This document shows positions 1-12,890 of a stretch of 64,000 nucleotides of DNA, piece by piece. A program made the position numbers and the translations under genes. The stretch comes from Ciona savignyi (lineage: Eukaryota > Chordata > Ascidiacea > Phlebobranchia > Cionidae): NCBI GenBank assembly GCA_000149265.1, contig CH002502.1:62001-126000 (forward strand), in the 5' to 3' direction. Under the pieces are notes generated by a model. That model saw only the letters and a program-made list of their open reading frames with translations. It had not been told where the DNA came from and did no database searches. Within the stretch, counting starts at the first letter, position 1. The number at the start of each line of letters is the position of its first letter.

Positions 1-165
1 GAAGTGGATAACAATTATGCGACTGGAGCAATTGCATTGCGTTGTGTATAATCGATGTCTTTCAGGTTTTGGTAGAGCCCTTTAACCCACTGACTCCAGG
101 AGATATCCGCTAAGAGTTTTGCTCAAAGAAATAACCAACAAGCTAGCTGCCGGTTTGGTACATGC

Positions 166-275
166 ATGTGGCCGAATGGTTAACGCGACCGATACATATA
201 CCGACCTATACAACACCGGGCCTGGTCACGAGCCCATCCTGGGTTCAAAACTTGGCTCAGTAAAAAAAATAATAA
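166..275 (+). repeat. tRNA-derived SINE copy
   Basis: The stretch starts with a tRNA-like A box (GTGGCCGAATGGTTAACGCG), continues with CGACCGATACATATACCGA, and has a B-box-like GGGTTCAAAAC after CACGAGCCCATC, then an A-rich tail. It lies in the MASP-like intron left of 350, on the opposite strand to the gene. No closing acceptor stem is visible, so it is read as a SINE and not a tRNA gene. At least eight fuller copies and several fragments recur in the window. Confidence 0.6.
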
Positions 276-349
276 TACAAAAAATGTTTGGCATATGTCG
301 CTATGATTATTATCTGATGACGGTAATACTATTTCAATCAACAACCGAC

Positions 350-1830
350 CTGAATCGTCCAATCACAGTCGGTTAGTTTGGAGTAGTGCTGTGGGTAGTC
401 TGGAGATGCCACGAAGCCAGAGTCTCCGGATAATACTTGTCCCTGGCATGTTGCTGCATACAAACACAAACAATATTCGTTTACATTTGGAGATATGAAC
501 AAATCATCTAAATGTGAGTAAATTTGGTGGTTAAATTTAATCGTAGCGGCACCACGTCGTTCCATCAGTCGAAATGTAGAGGGTCGAATACCAGCCACTT
601 GCGAGTCGGTTGTGTCTTTGGTTAGATTGTTTCTCAGTAATGAGGTCTCCACAACAAACATTGTCTAAATGGTTGAGCGGACAAACTGACACACTTGACT
701 CACTACATACCTGTGCATGTGTGTCGGTTGGAATGGAGTTGGAATCCAGGTCTACATGTGCAGTAGTACGAGCCAGGTACGTTGATGCAATGATGGTTAC
801 AGTAGATAACCTCGTCCCAATCTTCTGTGGTGTGAAGTCGCGCGTATTCCAATTCACTGCATTCATCTTTGTCTGCGGTGCAGCGAAATAAAGAAGACGT
901 GACAAAGTTTCAATAATGTAAACATACAAAACCGTATTTCAATGAGTTTATTAACAAGGTTAACTCATGTAGATTAATTACAGATAAATTTTGTACAGAA
1001 CCCATAATTCAGGCCTGTACATAGGTTAAGATATTCATATTTATCCCCGTGAATGGGAAAACCAAGGGGGTTAACACACGGGCAATCGTCAGTCTCCCCC
1101 CTATTTTATTGGCTCGCTGAAAAATGTTTCTCCTCGAGTAACTAATATCATTTGTTTGAAATCGAAACCATTGAAACTGACCTGCTATCACGTAATGGGC
1201 ACGAAACCCAACAGGTCGAGGGTCGTCGTTGGAATAATCCGAGAAAAACTTTACGATCATTAAGTTATCTTTGGAGATGATTGGGTTTCGACTTGTTGCG
1301 GGCAATCTGTTACCACAGAAGGTTCGATTCTCACCACCTGTGTCGATCTGGAATTCGTAGAGGTAATCGAGGCAAAATAGAAAAGAAGAAAAACTGCTAA
1401 AACGAATAGGGACTGGGGTTAAAGTTAGCGTTAGTTCGAGTTCCTTATTATTCTGAAGGGAATGCGTAGCAGTTTTATCTCTGTCTCGTCGTTGCATTTC
1501 CAGAAAACGTTCAGCGCAGACTATCGTTGGTGTACTATGAACTGTCATCGCAATTTCATAAACTAAATGTAGTTGTTAGTTACCCTGAGATAATCGTAAG
1601 CACACGCCCCTCCAAAGTCCTCATCGTACGAATCCTCCAAGCTAAATTGAGAAAAGTACACCTGGACCTGATTTGCAGGCGGAGCAGTAATCATCCATGT
1701 TATGTCTACATTGTCAGGATATGGTCGGGGGAAGTTCGGACTTAGCAACTCTCCGAATGATTCATCCAAATGTATCACTTCTCCTTCCGTTACAATCGGT
1801 AGAAGCACAAGAATTGAAAGTAATTGAATC
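350..1830 (-). CDS. MASP/C1r/C1s-like complement protease, 5' part (signal peptide-CUB-EGF-CUB2...), partial
   Basis: Four coding exons fit in consistent phase on the minus strand: 1584-1830, 1182-1347, 711-872 and 350-453. Exon 1 encodes a hydrophobic leader (IQLLSILVLLPIVTEGE) and the first half of a CUB domain with LLSPNFPRPYP and the acidic calcium-site stretch FSLEDSYDEDFGG before CAYDYLR. Exon 2 completes the CUB (FCGNRLPATSRNP, FFSDYSND, GFRAHYVIA). Exon 3 is a calcium-binding EGF module with six cysteines, starting DKDECSE and containing CINVPGSYYCTCRPGF. Exon 4 opens a second CUB (CQGQVLSGDSGFVASPDYP). CUB-EGF-CUB is the N-terminal order of MASP, C1r and C1s, secreted proteases of the lectin and classical complement pathways; the CCP and trypsin-like modules would lie left of the window. 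The acceptor before exon 1 leaves only a G of a split codon, so an upstream exon ending in AT would supply the start. Domain calls are strong; the assignment among MASP-type relatives is inference. Confidence 0.82.
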
Positions 1831-2262
1831 CTGTGAACGCGGGAATTTAAGAATAAATGCTCCTTCAGGAGGGAAGCTTGTTTAACTTATCTACGTACAC
1901 TTGTAAAACACTCACAATACAAACTTACATACACTAGCCCTAATATTCACAACTAAAACGAGCTACTTACATTTTATATTCGGGCTAAGCAGTAGCGACA
2001 AGTTGTTAAACATGCAGCACATTGGTATATCGCATATTGTTTACTTGCTTTAGGCACTAACAGATATATCGCTACGAATTTAAGCTTTAGCCCTCAGGCT
2101 AAACCAAGAAATGTTGTTGAACAGTGTTGGTTGGAACGATGGATTGAACACTATCTGAGTGATGCATTTATTTTAATTAACATGATTGTGAGCGTTTTTA
2201 TGGGTTGAGGTATAATATCTATATGTAAATATATAACTTACATACCAGTACCAACTATATAA

Positions 2263-2293
<31 letters not shown>

Positions 2294-3929
2294 ACGAAGC
2301 ACACGTAATTACTAGGAAGTAATCGCGTGTGTTTCTTTTTCATGAAATTGACCACAATATATGTTAATAAATTGGTTAGATACATGGACATTTGCAAACC
2401 TATTGCGAAACTTATATGTTAATAAATCAACTTTACTATAAATAGAATGACAATTTATTTTAAATAGTAAAGAAACGAAGCACCACACTAGAATAAATTG
2501 TTTTAGGTTTAAATGTTGTCACGGATCAATGCTTGAATTGTTGGAATCCTTACAGGATATACATAGCCAGATTTTCTGGTTCAGTTGACAGACGACCAGG
2601 TATTACAGTCATTAATTATCATTCCTCGTTTTTAATCAAACGTTTTGATAGGGGTGTTATCGGTCCGAAATCAACAAGAAAGAAGTATGAAATCGATATA
2701 AATCTTTCAGATATGTCATGACCTTGTTTTTTAAACCCAAGATTTAGAAGAGTCTGGACTGTGCTACAAACTCATTGTTCATGTTTTAACCCGATTGAAA
2801 GAGTTTTGATTTTGTGGTAATAAACTGATTGGTTCATGAGATACTAACATTTTATCTATGTACAGTTAAATATTAATTTAAATGTATAACGTATACCCAT
2901 ATAAAAATTCGTTTTAGATGATTTGGAACGAACCTTTACCAAAATGTTTTACGTAAAAAAATCTGACAAAAACAATATGTAACCCTTTTTTTAATAGGTA
3001 GCCTTAAATATTAGAAATGTTGTTGGGGACCCTGTTTGCAAATGTATATATATTCACATAGAGGTTACAACCAAATGTTGTTTTACACATCACGGAGTAT
3101 GTTGACACGTAGTCGGCGCTCTTAAGTTTACTAAGAGTAAGCTATAATTATATGGGTTGTCTTCAATTCCGAAGGGGACACATTTTGATTTTACTTTAAC
3201 GAAACTAACGAACATGTTGATATTTTACAACGGCCTTAAATGTTACAAAGAACCAAGATCCCGCTATCACAGAAAAATGTAAAAAAGCTTATTTTTGAGC
3301 ATTTTTGGCGTTATTGCCGATATTTCCGGATGAAAAAATGGATAATTGCTTTAAACTCCTTTCAAAATTGAAGATGTCAAACATGACTCAAAAAACACAA
3401 TTTTAATTAAAATACCCAATTTAAATAAGAAAACCCTACGCATAGAGCATAAGAAATCATAGACTCACTATCATTGTATAAAACAGCTGAAAACTTGAAT
3501 CCAAAAACTTTTATATAGAGAATCGGAATGTATGAAGAAACAATTGCGCCATATCTTTCAGTTTTTTAAGAAAAATTCAAAGAAATTTAATTCCACTAAA
3601 ATTAGTTATCAGTCTTAGTTTCATTTAAAATGAAGGACATGGCCATTCCAATTTAATCTCACGGAGTGTATTCAATTTTATGGTTTTACATTTAAAGTGC
3701 CAATTTCTTGGTTATTTTCGCCAAGGAAACTCCCAACCGACCTAAAAATATTAGTATGACGGTCTTTTTCGACGCTAATTATTTAATACAACCGATATTT
3801 CGGGACTGGCAAGTTCAATTCAATTCATTTCAATTTATTTTTCTAATAATAATATACATTCGGCGATAATTAATTAACAAACAATGGAAACCAACAAATA
3901 ATTAAATCCGACCAAATGCAGTAGTGAAC
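1831..3929. other. AT-rich intergenic stretch, no gene seen
   Basis: This lies upstream of the first visible MASP-like exon. It holds a TA-dinucleotide run at about 2262-2293 and many short AT tracts. Short open frames here have no coding character. A promoter or first non-coding exon for the MASP-like gene probably lies near the right side of 1831-2100 but cannot be placed. Confidence 0.6.
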
Positions 3930-5546
3930 TAGAGAGTGTCAACCACGAGTTTAACCACTATTTGTAAAACACATGTCACTATTTGTAAAACACATGTCAT
4001 ATGCCATAGGCTATATTCATGCTACAGTGTCCCTAACCACAATTTGTATTTTATACACCGAGTATGTACTTTGTTTCTGCAAGCATAAACGCATGGGTCC
4101 CATAGTTATTAGACCAAACTTCTTTTGCATGTGTAGTTGAGAAAAGAATAAACGTCTTAAATTTACGAACATTTCACCACAAATGTTTTAAATTAAAGCT
4201 TGTTTTCAAGCGTGGTGGTAAAATAAAGCTAAATTTCCAAAATAGCCCGATTACATGGTTTCAGGGAATTCCTATGGGTTTAGTAGATAAGTTTCTGTTT
4301 TAGATATGTGGGTCATGTTATGTAACAATTCTTAAAGTTTTATTTAGCTATGTCGACTCCTTGTTGGAGATGTCAGTGCGATATGGCATGCCTGTCACAA
4401 TCATAATTCAAGAACTTATTTTCGTTTTTAAGGGAATTACCCTAAGTAAATGTTTTCTTTGTTTTAATTAATTGACTCAGAGTGTTTAATGGTCTAACAT
4501 TTTACCAAATCTGATTAAAATTAGAGCAGCCGTTGAAGCGCTATGCCCCAAAAAGATAAATTATTAGAAAAAAACGTTTTGGTTTTTAACGTCTAAGGGG
4601 AATTCCCCTGGATTCATTACCCAACATGTTTTCTTACAAATGTCAAATTTTTATTGCCATTTCATTACACCTTTTGGTAGATGTCGGGGCGCGATGCCAT
4701 GCATGTTGCTATCATGATTTGAGGAAAAAATCTTATTTTTTAGGGTATTTTATTAGGTAATCTTTTTTATTTGTTTTAAGTGTTAAATCAGTCACTAATG
4801 CACTTACATTCTACCAAATCTGATTAAAATTGAAACATCTGTTTAAGCGCTATCCCGTAAAAAGCTATTTTTTTAGAAAAAATACTGTTTTGGTATCCTA
4901 TTTTGTTGGGTATTTCTCAAGGGATTTTTTTTTATTTTCTATAGGTGTTAAATCAGTCACTAATTACTTACATTTCAACAAATCTTATTAAAATTGGAGC
5001 AGCCGTTCAAGCGCTATGCCCGAAAAAGCTAAAAAAAATAGAAAAAATACCGTTTAGGTTTTTAACGTATCAAGGGAATTCCCCTGGATTTATTACCCAA
5101 AATTTTAGTTTGTGCATATCTAGACCATGTGGTCTAACAAATGACGAAGTTTCATTGGGATTCCGTTATCCCTTTTGTTAGATGTCGGAGCCACAATCCA
5201 TGCCTGTCACAATCTTGATTTAGAAACATATCTTCATTTTTAGGGTATTTCCCTATGTAAATATTTTGTTTTTTTTCTAAATGATAACGCAGTGGCTAAC
5301 ACACTACTATTTTACCAAATTTGATCAAAATTAGAGCAGCTGTTCATGCGCTTCTGGTAGATGTCGGAGCCACAAGCCATGCCTGTCAAGCGTTGGACGA
5401 AAAAAAAGAGAAAAAAGAAGAAAAAAACGGACAAAAACAATATTTGTCCCGTTTTTTCAAATGGAATCCATAAATATCTATACCATACATTTGCACTTAA
5501 TGCAGTAAAAGATCCAAAGGATCAACTAGTCAAACTACATTAAGTT
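3930..5546. repeat. Terminal-inverted-repeat element, left arm of a ~4.5-kb palindrome
   Basis: It begins TA|GAGAGTGTCAACCA and carries the family's end sequence (GTTTCTGCAAGCATAAACGCA). After that come several ~330-bp monomers, each with CTGGTAGATGTCGG..GCATG..TGTCACAATCATGATTT, then TAGGGTATTTCCC and GGGGAATTCCCCTGG. Monomers here run in the opposite orientation to those at 6100-8436. No open frame for a transposase is present. Confidence 0.65.
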
Positions 5547-6099
5547 TATATATATATATGCTGTGTGTAATATTGCTTGAAAATGCATTTAAATTTAAAT
5601 TTGCAGATTAATAAACCAAACGGAAAATATAAAACGAGTCTATCCCAAGTTGATACGAGAAATGTCTTAAATTAAATAATCATACGTGGATATAATACAC
5701 TATTAGCGCGTGTATAATAGAGCTAAACAGTTCTGACTAAGACGAATCGATAGTGGATTTTATTGCGAACAAATAAGTGTAGAATATTCACCTTGAACCA
5801 TTTTCCGAAAAGCTATCAACCGCAAACCAGTAATCAGTCTAATTTAAGGCTCCTGCTTTGTGCTAAAAAGTTAAACTTTCTAGAGAAGTAATCTAATATA
5901 TATTAGAAATGTAGTGGCAAATTGTCGGTATATTACATCAGGGAAACTTTCTCCAGAAACAGGAATATACAAACAACGATGGTTTCCCTACCAATTTGTG
6001 ATCGAGGTAATTTTTTTTCGATATCATAGAACTAAAACGGACTATTCATTTAAAATTTCAAAAAATCTAAAAAAGAATATATATAAAATATACAAGTTT
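5547..6099. other. Spacer between the two inverted arms, no gene seen
   Basis: AT-rich sequence with a short TA run near 5550-5562. Nothing here is shared with the monomers on either side and no gene is recognisable. Confidence 0.5.
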
Positions 6100-8436
6100 A
6101 CCCTGTAAAACCCGCAAAATATATTGAACATTTCATTATGGGTCCCATTTAAAAAAAATGGGACACATATTGTTTTTGTCCGTTTTTTTTTCTTTTTTTT
6201 TTTCGTCAAAGGTTTGACAGGCATGGCTTGTGGCCCCGACATCTACCAGAAGGGGTAATGGAATTGCAACGAAACTTTAACATTTGTTAGCGCACATGGT
6301 CTAGATATGCAGAAACCAATATTTTGGGTAATTTAGCCAGGGGAATTCCCCTGGGAGGTCAAAAACCAAAACGGTATTTTTTCTAAAAATTTAGCATTTT
6401 TGTGCATAACGCTTGAACGGTTGATCCAATTATGATCAGATTTGGTAAAATAATAGTGTGTTAGCAACTGCTTTACTAATTAGAAGAAACAAAATATTTA
6501 CCCAGGGAAATACCCTAAAAATGAAGATTTGTTTCTAAGTCATGATTGTGATAGGCATGGCTTTGTGGGTCCAACATCTAACGAAAGGGGTAATGGAATC
6601 GCAATAAAACTTTGTCATTTGTTAAATAATGTGGTATAGATATGCAGAAACTAAAATTTTGGGTTATATACCCAGGGGAATTCCCCTGGGAGTTCAAAAA
6701 ACAAAACGGTATTTTTTTTCTAAAAGTTTATATTTTTGGGCATAACGCTTGAACGGCTGATCCAATTATGATCAAATTTGGTAAAATAATAGTGTGTTAG
6801 CCACTGCTTTACCAATTAGAAGAAACAAAATGTTTGCCTAGGGAAATACCCTAAAAAATGAAGATTCGTTTCTAAATTATGATTGTGATAGGCATGGCTT
6901 GTGGCTCCAACATCTACCGGGAAGGGGTAATGGAATCGCAATAAAACTTTGTCATTTGTTAGACAACGTGGTATAGATATGCAGAAACTAAAAATTATGG
7001 GTTACATACCCAGAAGAATTCCCCTGGGAGGTGAAAAACCAAAACGGTATTTTTTTACTAAAAATTTAGCATTTTTGGGCACAGAGCTTGAACGGCTACT
7101 CCCAACTTTAATTAGATTTGCTGAAGTATAAGTGCATTAGCCACTGATATAACAATTAAATTTTTTTTAATATTTACCTAGGGAAATACCCTAAAAATGA
7201 AGATTTGTTTCTAAATCATGATTGTGATGGGCATGGCTTGTGGCAACGACATCTACCAGAAGGGGTAAAGGAATTGCAATGAAACTTTAACATTTGTTAG
7301 ACAACATGGGCTAGAAATGCAAAAACCAAATTTTTGGATAATAAATCAAGGGGGAATTTCCTTAATACGTTAAACACCTAAACGGTAGTTTTTGTCATTT
7401 TTTTAGATTTTTCGGGCATAGCGCTTTAACGGCTGCTTTAATTTTAATCAGATTTGGTGGAATGTAAGTAATTAGTCACTTATTTAACACCTTAAGAAAA
7501 TAAAAAAAATCCCTAGGGAAATACCCCAAAAAATAGGTTTTTGTTCTCAAATCAGGATTGTGACAAGCATGCCATTTCACCCCGACATTTACCAAAAGGA
7601 GTAATGGAATCGCAAATAAAATTTGACATTTGTTAGACAACATGGCCTAGATATGCAGAAATCCAAAATTGTTGGTGATAAATTTATGGAAATTCACCTG
7701 AGACCTTAAAAACCCCCAAAAAAAATTTCTAAAAGAATTGCTTTTTACGGGATAGCGCTTGAACAGATTCTCCAATTTTAATCAGATTCGGTAGAATGCA
7801 AGTGCATTAGTCACTGATTTAACACTTAAAACAAATAAAAAAGATTACCTAATGAAATACCCTAAAAAATATGATTTTTCCCTCAAATCATGATAGCAAC
7901 ATGAATGGCATGGCGCCCCGACATCTACCAGAAAGAGTAATGGAATCGCAATAAAAATTTGACATTTGTAATGGAACATGGTCTAGATATGCAAAAACTA
8001 TAATTTGGGTAAACGAATCTAGGGGAATTCCTCTGAGACGTTAAAAACCAAAACGTTTTTTTTCTAATAAATTGACTTTTTGGAGCATAGCGCTTGAATG
8101 GCTGCTCTAATTTTGATCAGATTTGGTGAAATGTTAGACCAGCTTTTTGTGACATAGCGCTTGAACGGCTGCTCTAATTTTGATCAGATTTGGTGAAATC
8201 TTGGACCATTAGACACTCTGTGCAAATTAAAAAAAGAAAACATTTACATAGGGTAATTTCCTTAAAAACGAAGATATGTTCCCGAATTATGATTGTGACA
8301 GGCATGCCATATTGCACTGACATCTCCAACAAGGAGTCGACAAATCAGATTAAAACTTTAAGAATTGCTACATAACATGACCGACTTATGTAAAAACAGA
8401 AACTTATCTACCAAACCTGTGGTTAGGGACCCTGTA
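6100..8436. repeat. Terminal-inverted-repeat element, right arm of the palindrome (~335-bp monomers)
   Basis: About seven monomers in inverse orientation to the left arm; the landmark 'AGGCATGGC' recurs near 6220, 6552, 6891, 7232, 7565, 7906 and 8299. The end sequence is incomplete: the arm stops at TGTGGTTAGGGACCCTGTAGCA (8415-8436) without the GAGAGTG terminus and passes directly into the next tandem array. Confidence 0.65.
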
Positions 8437-8607
8437 GCATTGATTCGGTAGTTCGACATATCTAATGCAGAAGTATCGTTACCCGGGTAATCGTCACCTT
8501 GGGACCGACTACATTTAGAGCTAATCGGTGAAACCAAATATCCACTAGGTTAGGTTGTGCAATGATTAAGCTATTCATTTTTGCAGGAAACGCACATTTG
8601 TACATCC

Positions 8608-8655
8608 TTGTGGTCGATTGGTTTACGCGACCGATACATATACCGAATTGTACAT
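8608..8655 (+). repeat. SINE fragment
   Basis: TTGTGGTCGATTGGTTTACGCGACCGATACATATACCGA matches the A-box half of the SINE family. Related B-box fragments (GGGTTCAAAACTTGACT) lie in each array unit near 10262-10290, 12604-12632 and 14946-14974, so a SINE was inside the unit before it was amplified. Confidence 0.4.
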
Positions 8656-10548
8656 AAAATTCGTCTACGTTAGGAGGCATTTTTAAATTATTAGCGATTT
8701 CAATTTTCTGCTTGGCCGTAGAAAGGCTTCCCTTTAAGTATATAGGCTACAATAAATAAAGCAGTGAAAAAACCCAACTTTAAACTACTCAAGTACCGCG
8801 CGTTAGTAGAAAATATTTGGAAGTTTTTAGCAACTCATATTTCTAGAGAGGAAGTATTGGAAAATTAATGAGCTAATGATTTTTCCTTCCAACTCCTTGA
8901 AGGTACTTCCAGTAGCTGTGTTCTCTTTTACCCACAACAAACTTTTAGCTATACCAGCCTATGTTGAGCGGAAGATATCAAAACAGTTCCAAGTAGACCG
9001 CGTTCAAACTGGAAGTGTCAATCACTATTATTTTTAAACCACATTTTGACTCTACCCTATGTGTATATATATGCAAGCGGGTCGCTACTAACAATCGGTA
9101 TATATTTGTTTCCTTTAAATTTATGTCCGGTCGCCATGTCATCTGCAACAACGGGTTATCCACTCAGGTTAGGGCGTTCGTAACCTCGAAACAGCGTAAG
9201 TCGGGACCGTCGTAACCCGATGACCCCCTGTCTATAACTGTAGTGATTTCGCGGCTTGTGTAACATTTTTTGCACATTATAACAAGTTTTGTTAAAATAA
9301 GCACTAATGCATGCGCAGCATTACCTATGCCCATCAATCTGCTATAATCCCCGCACACATACCATAAGCTGCAACGCGGTCCACATATTTTTTCAAACGA
9401 TTATCAGAAACGCGTTCTGAAATACGGACAAAAATATTTGCCTGCTTGAAGCGAAGCTTCTGGCATGTATAACGAATCAGTTGAACTGTATGTATTTTAA
9501 TGTCAGTTTTAAAGCTGCAATAAAGAAGCCTTTCGAGAAGGAGTCTTAATAGCTGTAGAACTCAGGCCAGATTTAGTGCAACGTAAAAGCACGCTAACCA
9601 AGTATAATATATCTTGAATCTCCACATACCTTAGCTTTTCCTGTCAATCGGCTGGAAAGGCTTTGATATCTTCCGTTTAGTAGGCTATAAGCCAATATTT
9701 GATTGACACTTTGTTATAAAGATAAAAGAGGTTTAATGTACACAATGAATGGGAAGTCTCTTCGAGGAGTTGGATGGAAAATCATCAAGCACATTGATTG
9801 GTTTTAAAACTTCCCCCTTAAATTTCTCGAAAATAAATGGGTTCGTGATATGTGCCTTGCGCAAGGCACAAACGACTAGCAAGCGAGCATTTTTTAGTTC
9901 TGCACCCTTCGGAAGAAAGACCAAGCACTAACCCACTAAACTGTTCAGCCCGAAAACAATTATTTAATATTACCAAAATGTGTATCATAACATCCAGTAT
10001 AATTTTAAAATATTCACATTTACAATGTTCTCTATGCTGAATTGTCTGTCAGTGGTATTGTTTTTAAATTGCATTCTTACTATGAATAGATCCAGTTGAT
10101 CATTCGGTGGAACGACATATCTAATGCAGAAGTATCATTACCCGGGCAATCGTCACATTATGACCAACTACATTTAGAGCTAATCGGTGAAACCAAGTAT
10201 CCACTGGGTTAGGTTGTGCAATGATTAAGTTGCGACCCATATATATTAAACGCGACCCATATATATGGGCTACCGATCACGGGTTCAAAACTTGACTAGA
10301 TTAAAAAACGGTCAAGTACACTATGTCCCCATGTTTTTTTTATCGTACAAATAACTGGACGTTTAAAGCAAGGTTTCAGAACTCATTATTGCAGCGAATG
10401 ATATTTTATTCTAACTAATCGAGGGCATTTCCGTTGCCCGTTAACTCTATCACCTATTCAATACCCAAAACAAAGCTTTGATCAGCAATATTCAATTTGT
10501 ATTGGGCAAATCAATGCGGGTACAATTATTGCTGCGTGGTGGTGAGAT

Positions 10549-10895
10549 TCACCAGTGACCCAAATGAACGTGGAAAAGATCTTGCTTTGGTGCCAAAACA
10601 TCATCCTCGGCTTCCATCAATGGTGCAAGTTGAGCCAAATCTTCTACGGTCGGCATACCTTTATTCTTGGCGTCTGTAAAGAAGATTTTTATGACAAGAA
10701 AACATTTCGTCGGGATCTATATTATATATGATGGCGAGAGGAGTAAAACCACAATATACTTGATGTAGATTCCATTGTACATAGGTTGGTATCGCCCAGA
10801 ATGCACTTACCATAATATCTGTAGTGATACGCTGACACTTCTTGACCAGCGAAGCAGAAAACAAGAACAAGAACGATGAGTAGTTTGCGATCCAT
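10549..10895 (-). CDS. Family A short secreted peptide, copy 1 (69 aa, two exons)
   Basis: Not a family I recognise. Exon 1 is 10811-10895 and exon 2 is 10549-10673, with a 137-base GT-AG intron in phase 1. Residues 1-22 (MDRKLLIVLVLVFCFAGQEVSA) form a clear secretory signal with a VSA cleavage motif. The mature part starts with a tyrosine-rich stretch (YHYRYY). The middle is acidic (MPTVEDLAQLAPL, then EAEDDV), and the end is FHVHLGHW. The mature peptide has no cysteine. The start is the only ATG in a strong hydrophobic context and lies ~50 bases below a TATA-like element. The other copies share the exon layout and phase, which supports a real gene. Function is unknown; a secreted signalling or effector peptide is inference. 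Confidence 0.7.
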
Positions 10896-10942
10896 CTTTA
10901 AAGTAACTATGGGAGACTGTATTGCCAAGTAAAGTTCTTGTC

Positions 10943-10953
10943 AATATATACCT
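10943..10953 (-). promoter_or_regulatory. TATA-like element of family A copy 1
   Basis: GGTATATATTGA on the minus strand, about 50 bases upstream of the ATG and conserved at the same distance in all four copies (also 13285-13295, 15638-15647 and 17731-17739). Basis: sequence pattern plus conservation. Confidence 0.45.
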
Positions 10954-12890
10954 TAGCTTTTCCTGTCAGTCGGCTGGAAAGGCTTTGATATCTTCCGTTC
11001 AGGATAAGCCAATATTTGATTGACATTTTATTATAAAGATAAAAGAGGTTTAATATACACAATGAATAGGAAGTCTCTTCGAGGAGTTGGAAGGAAAATC
11101 ATCAAGAACATTGATTGGTTTTAGTAGAAAATTTTTGGAAGTTTTCAGCAACTCATATTTCTAGAGAGGAAGTATTGGAAAATTAATGAGCTAATGATTT
11201 TTTCTTCCAACTCCTTGAAGGTACTTCCAGTAGCTGTGTTCTCTTTTACCCACAACAAACTTTTAGCTATACCAGCCTATGTTGAGCGGAAGATATCAAA
11301 ACAGTTCCAAGTAGACCGCGTTCAAACTGTGAAGTGTCAATCACTATTATTTTTAAACCACATTTTGACTCTACCCTATGTGTATATATATGCAAGCGGG
11401 TCGCTACTAACAATCGGTAAATATTTGTTCCCTTTCAATTTTATTTCCGCGACTCGATGGTGACAGGCATGTCCGGTCGCCATGTCATCTATAAGAACGG
11501 GTTATGCACTCAGGTTAGAGCGTTCGTAACCTCGAAATTGCCTAAGTCGGGACCGTCGTAACCCGATGACCCCCTGTCTATAACTGTAGTGATTTCGCGG
11601 CTTGTGTAACATTTTTTGCACATTATAATAAGTTTTGTTAAAATAAACCCTAATGCATGCGCAGCATTACCTATGCCTGTCAATCGGCTATAATCCCCGC
11701 ACACATACCATGAGCTACAACGCGGTCCACATATTTTTTTAAACGATTATCAGAAACGCGTTCTGAAATACGGACAAAAATATGTGCCTGCTTGAAGCGA
11801 AGCTTTTGGCATGTATAACGAATCAGTTGAACTGTATGTATTTTAATGCCAGTTTTAAAACTGCAATAAAGAAACCTTCTTGAGAAGGAGTCTTAATAGC
11901 TCTAGAACGCAGGCCAGATTTAGTGCAACGTAAAAGCACGCCAACCAAGAATAAAATATCTTGAATCTCCACATACCTTAGCTTTTCCTGTCAATCGGCT
12001 GGAAAGGCTTTGATATCTTCCGTTTAGTATAAGCTAATATTTGATTGACACTTTATTATAAAGATAAAAGAGGTTTAATGTACACAATGAATGGGAAGTC
12101 TCTTCGAGGAGTTGGAAGGAAAATCATCAAGCACATTAATTGGTCTTAAAACTTCCCCCTTAAATTTCTCGAAAATAAATGGGTTTCAGAAATGTGCCTT
12201 GCGCAAGGCATAGACGACTAGCAAGCGAGCATTTTTTAGTTCTGCACCCTTCGGAAGAAAGACCAAGCACTAACCCACTAAACTGTTCGGCCCGAAAACA
12301 ATTATTTAATATTACCAAAATGTGTATCATAACATCCAGTATAATTTTAAAATATTCACATTTACAATGTTCTCTATGCTGAATTGTCTATCAGTGGTAT
12401 TGTTTTTAAATTACAATCTTACTATGAATAGATCCAGTTGATCATTAGGTGGAACTACATATCTAATGCAGAAGTATCATTACCCGGGCAATCGTCACAT
12501 TATGACCAACTACATTTAGAGCTAATCGGTGAAACCAAGTATCCACTGGGTTAGGTTGTGCAATGATTAAGTTGCGACCCATATATATTAAACGCGACCC
12601 ATATATATGGGCTACCGATCACGGGTTCAAAACTTGACTAGATTATAAAACGGTCAAGTACACTATGTCCCCATGTTTTTTTTATCGTACAAATAACTGG
12701 ACGTTTAAAGCAAGGTTTCAGAACTCATTATTGCAGCGAATGATATTTTATTCTAACTAATCGAGGGCATTTCCGTTGCCCGTTAACTCTATCACCTATT
12801 CAATACCCAAAACAAAGCTTTGATCAGCAATATTCAATTTGTATTGGGCAAATCAATGCGGGTACAATTATTGCTGCGTGGTGGTGAGAT

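Noticed and set aside
166-275. A genuine tRNA gene
   Set aside because: A- and B-box-like motifs are present, but there is no acceptor stem, the loop spacing is wrong and an A-rich tail follows; many diverged copies exist.
1527-1885. Plus-strand frames 1527-1745 and 1697-1885
   Set aside because: They are antisense to the first MASP-like CUB exon.
2173-2397. 74-codon minus-strand open frame
   Set aside because: It is produced by the TA-dinucleotide run and AT-rich flanks (a tyrosine/isoleucine-rich translation).
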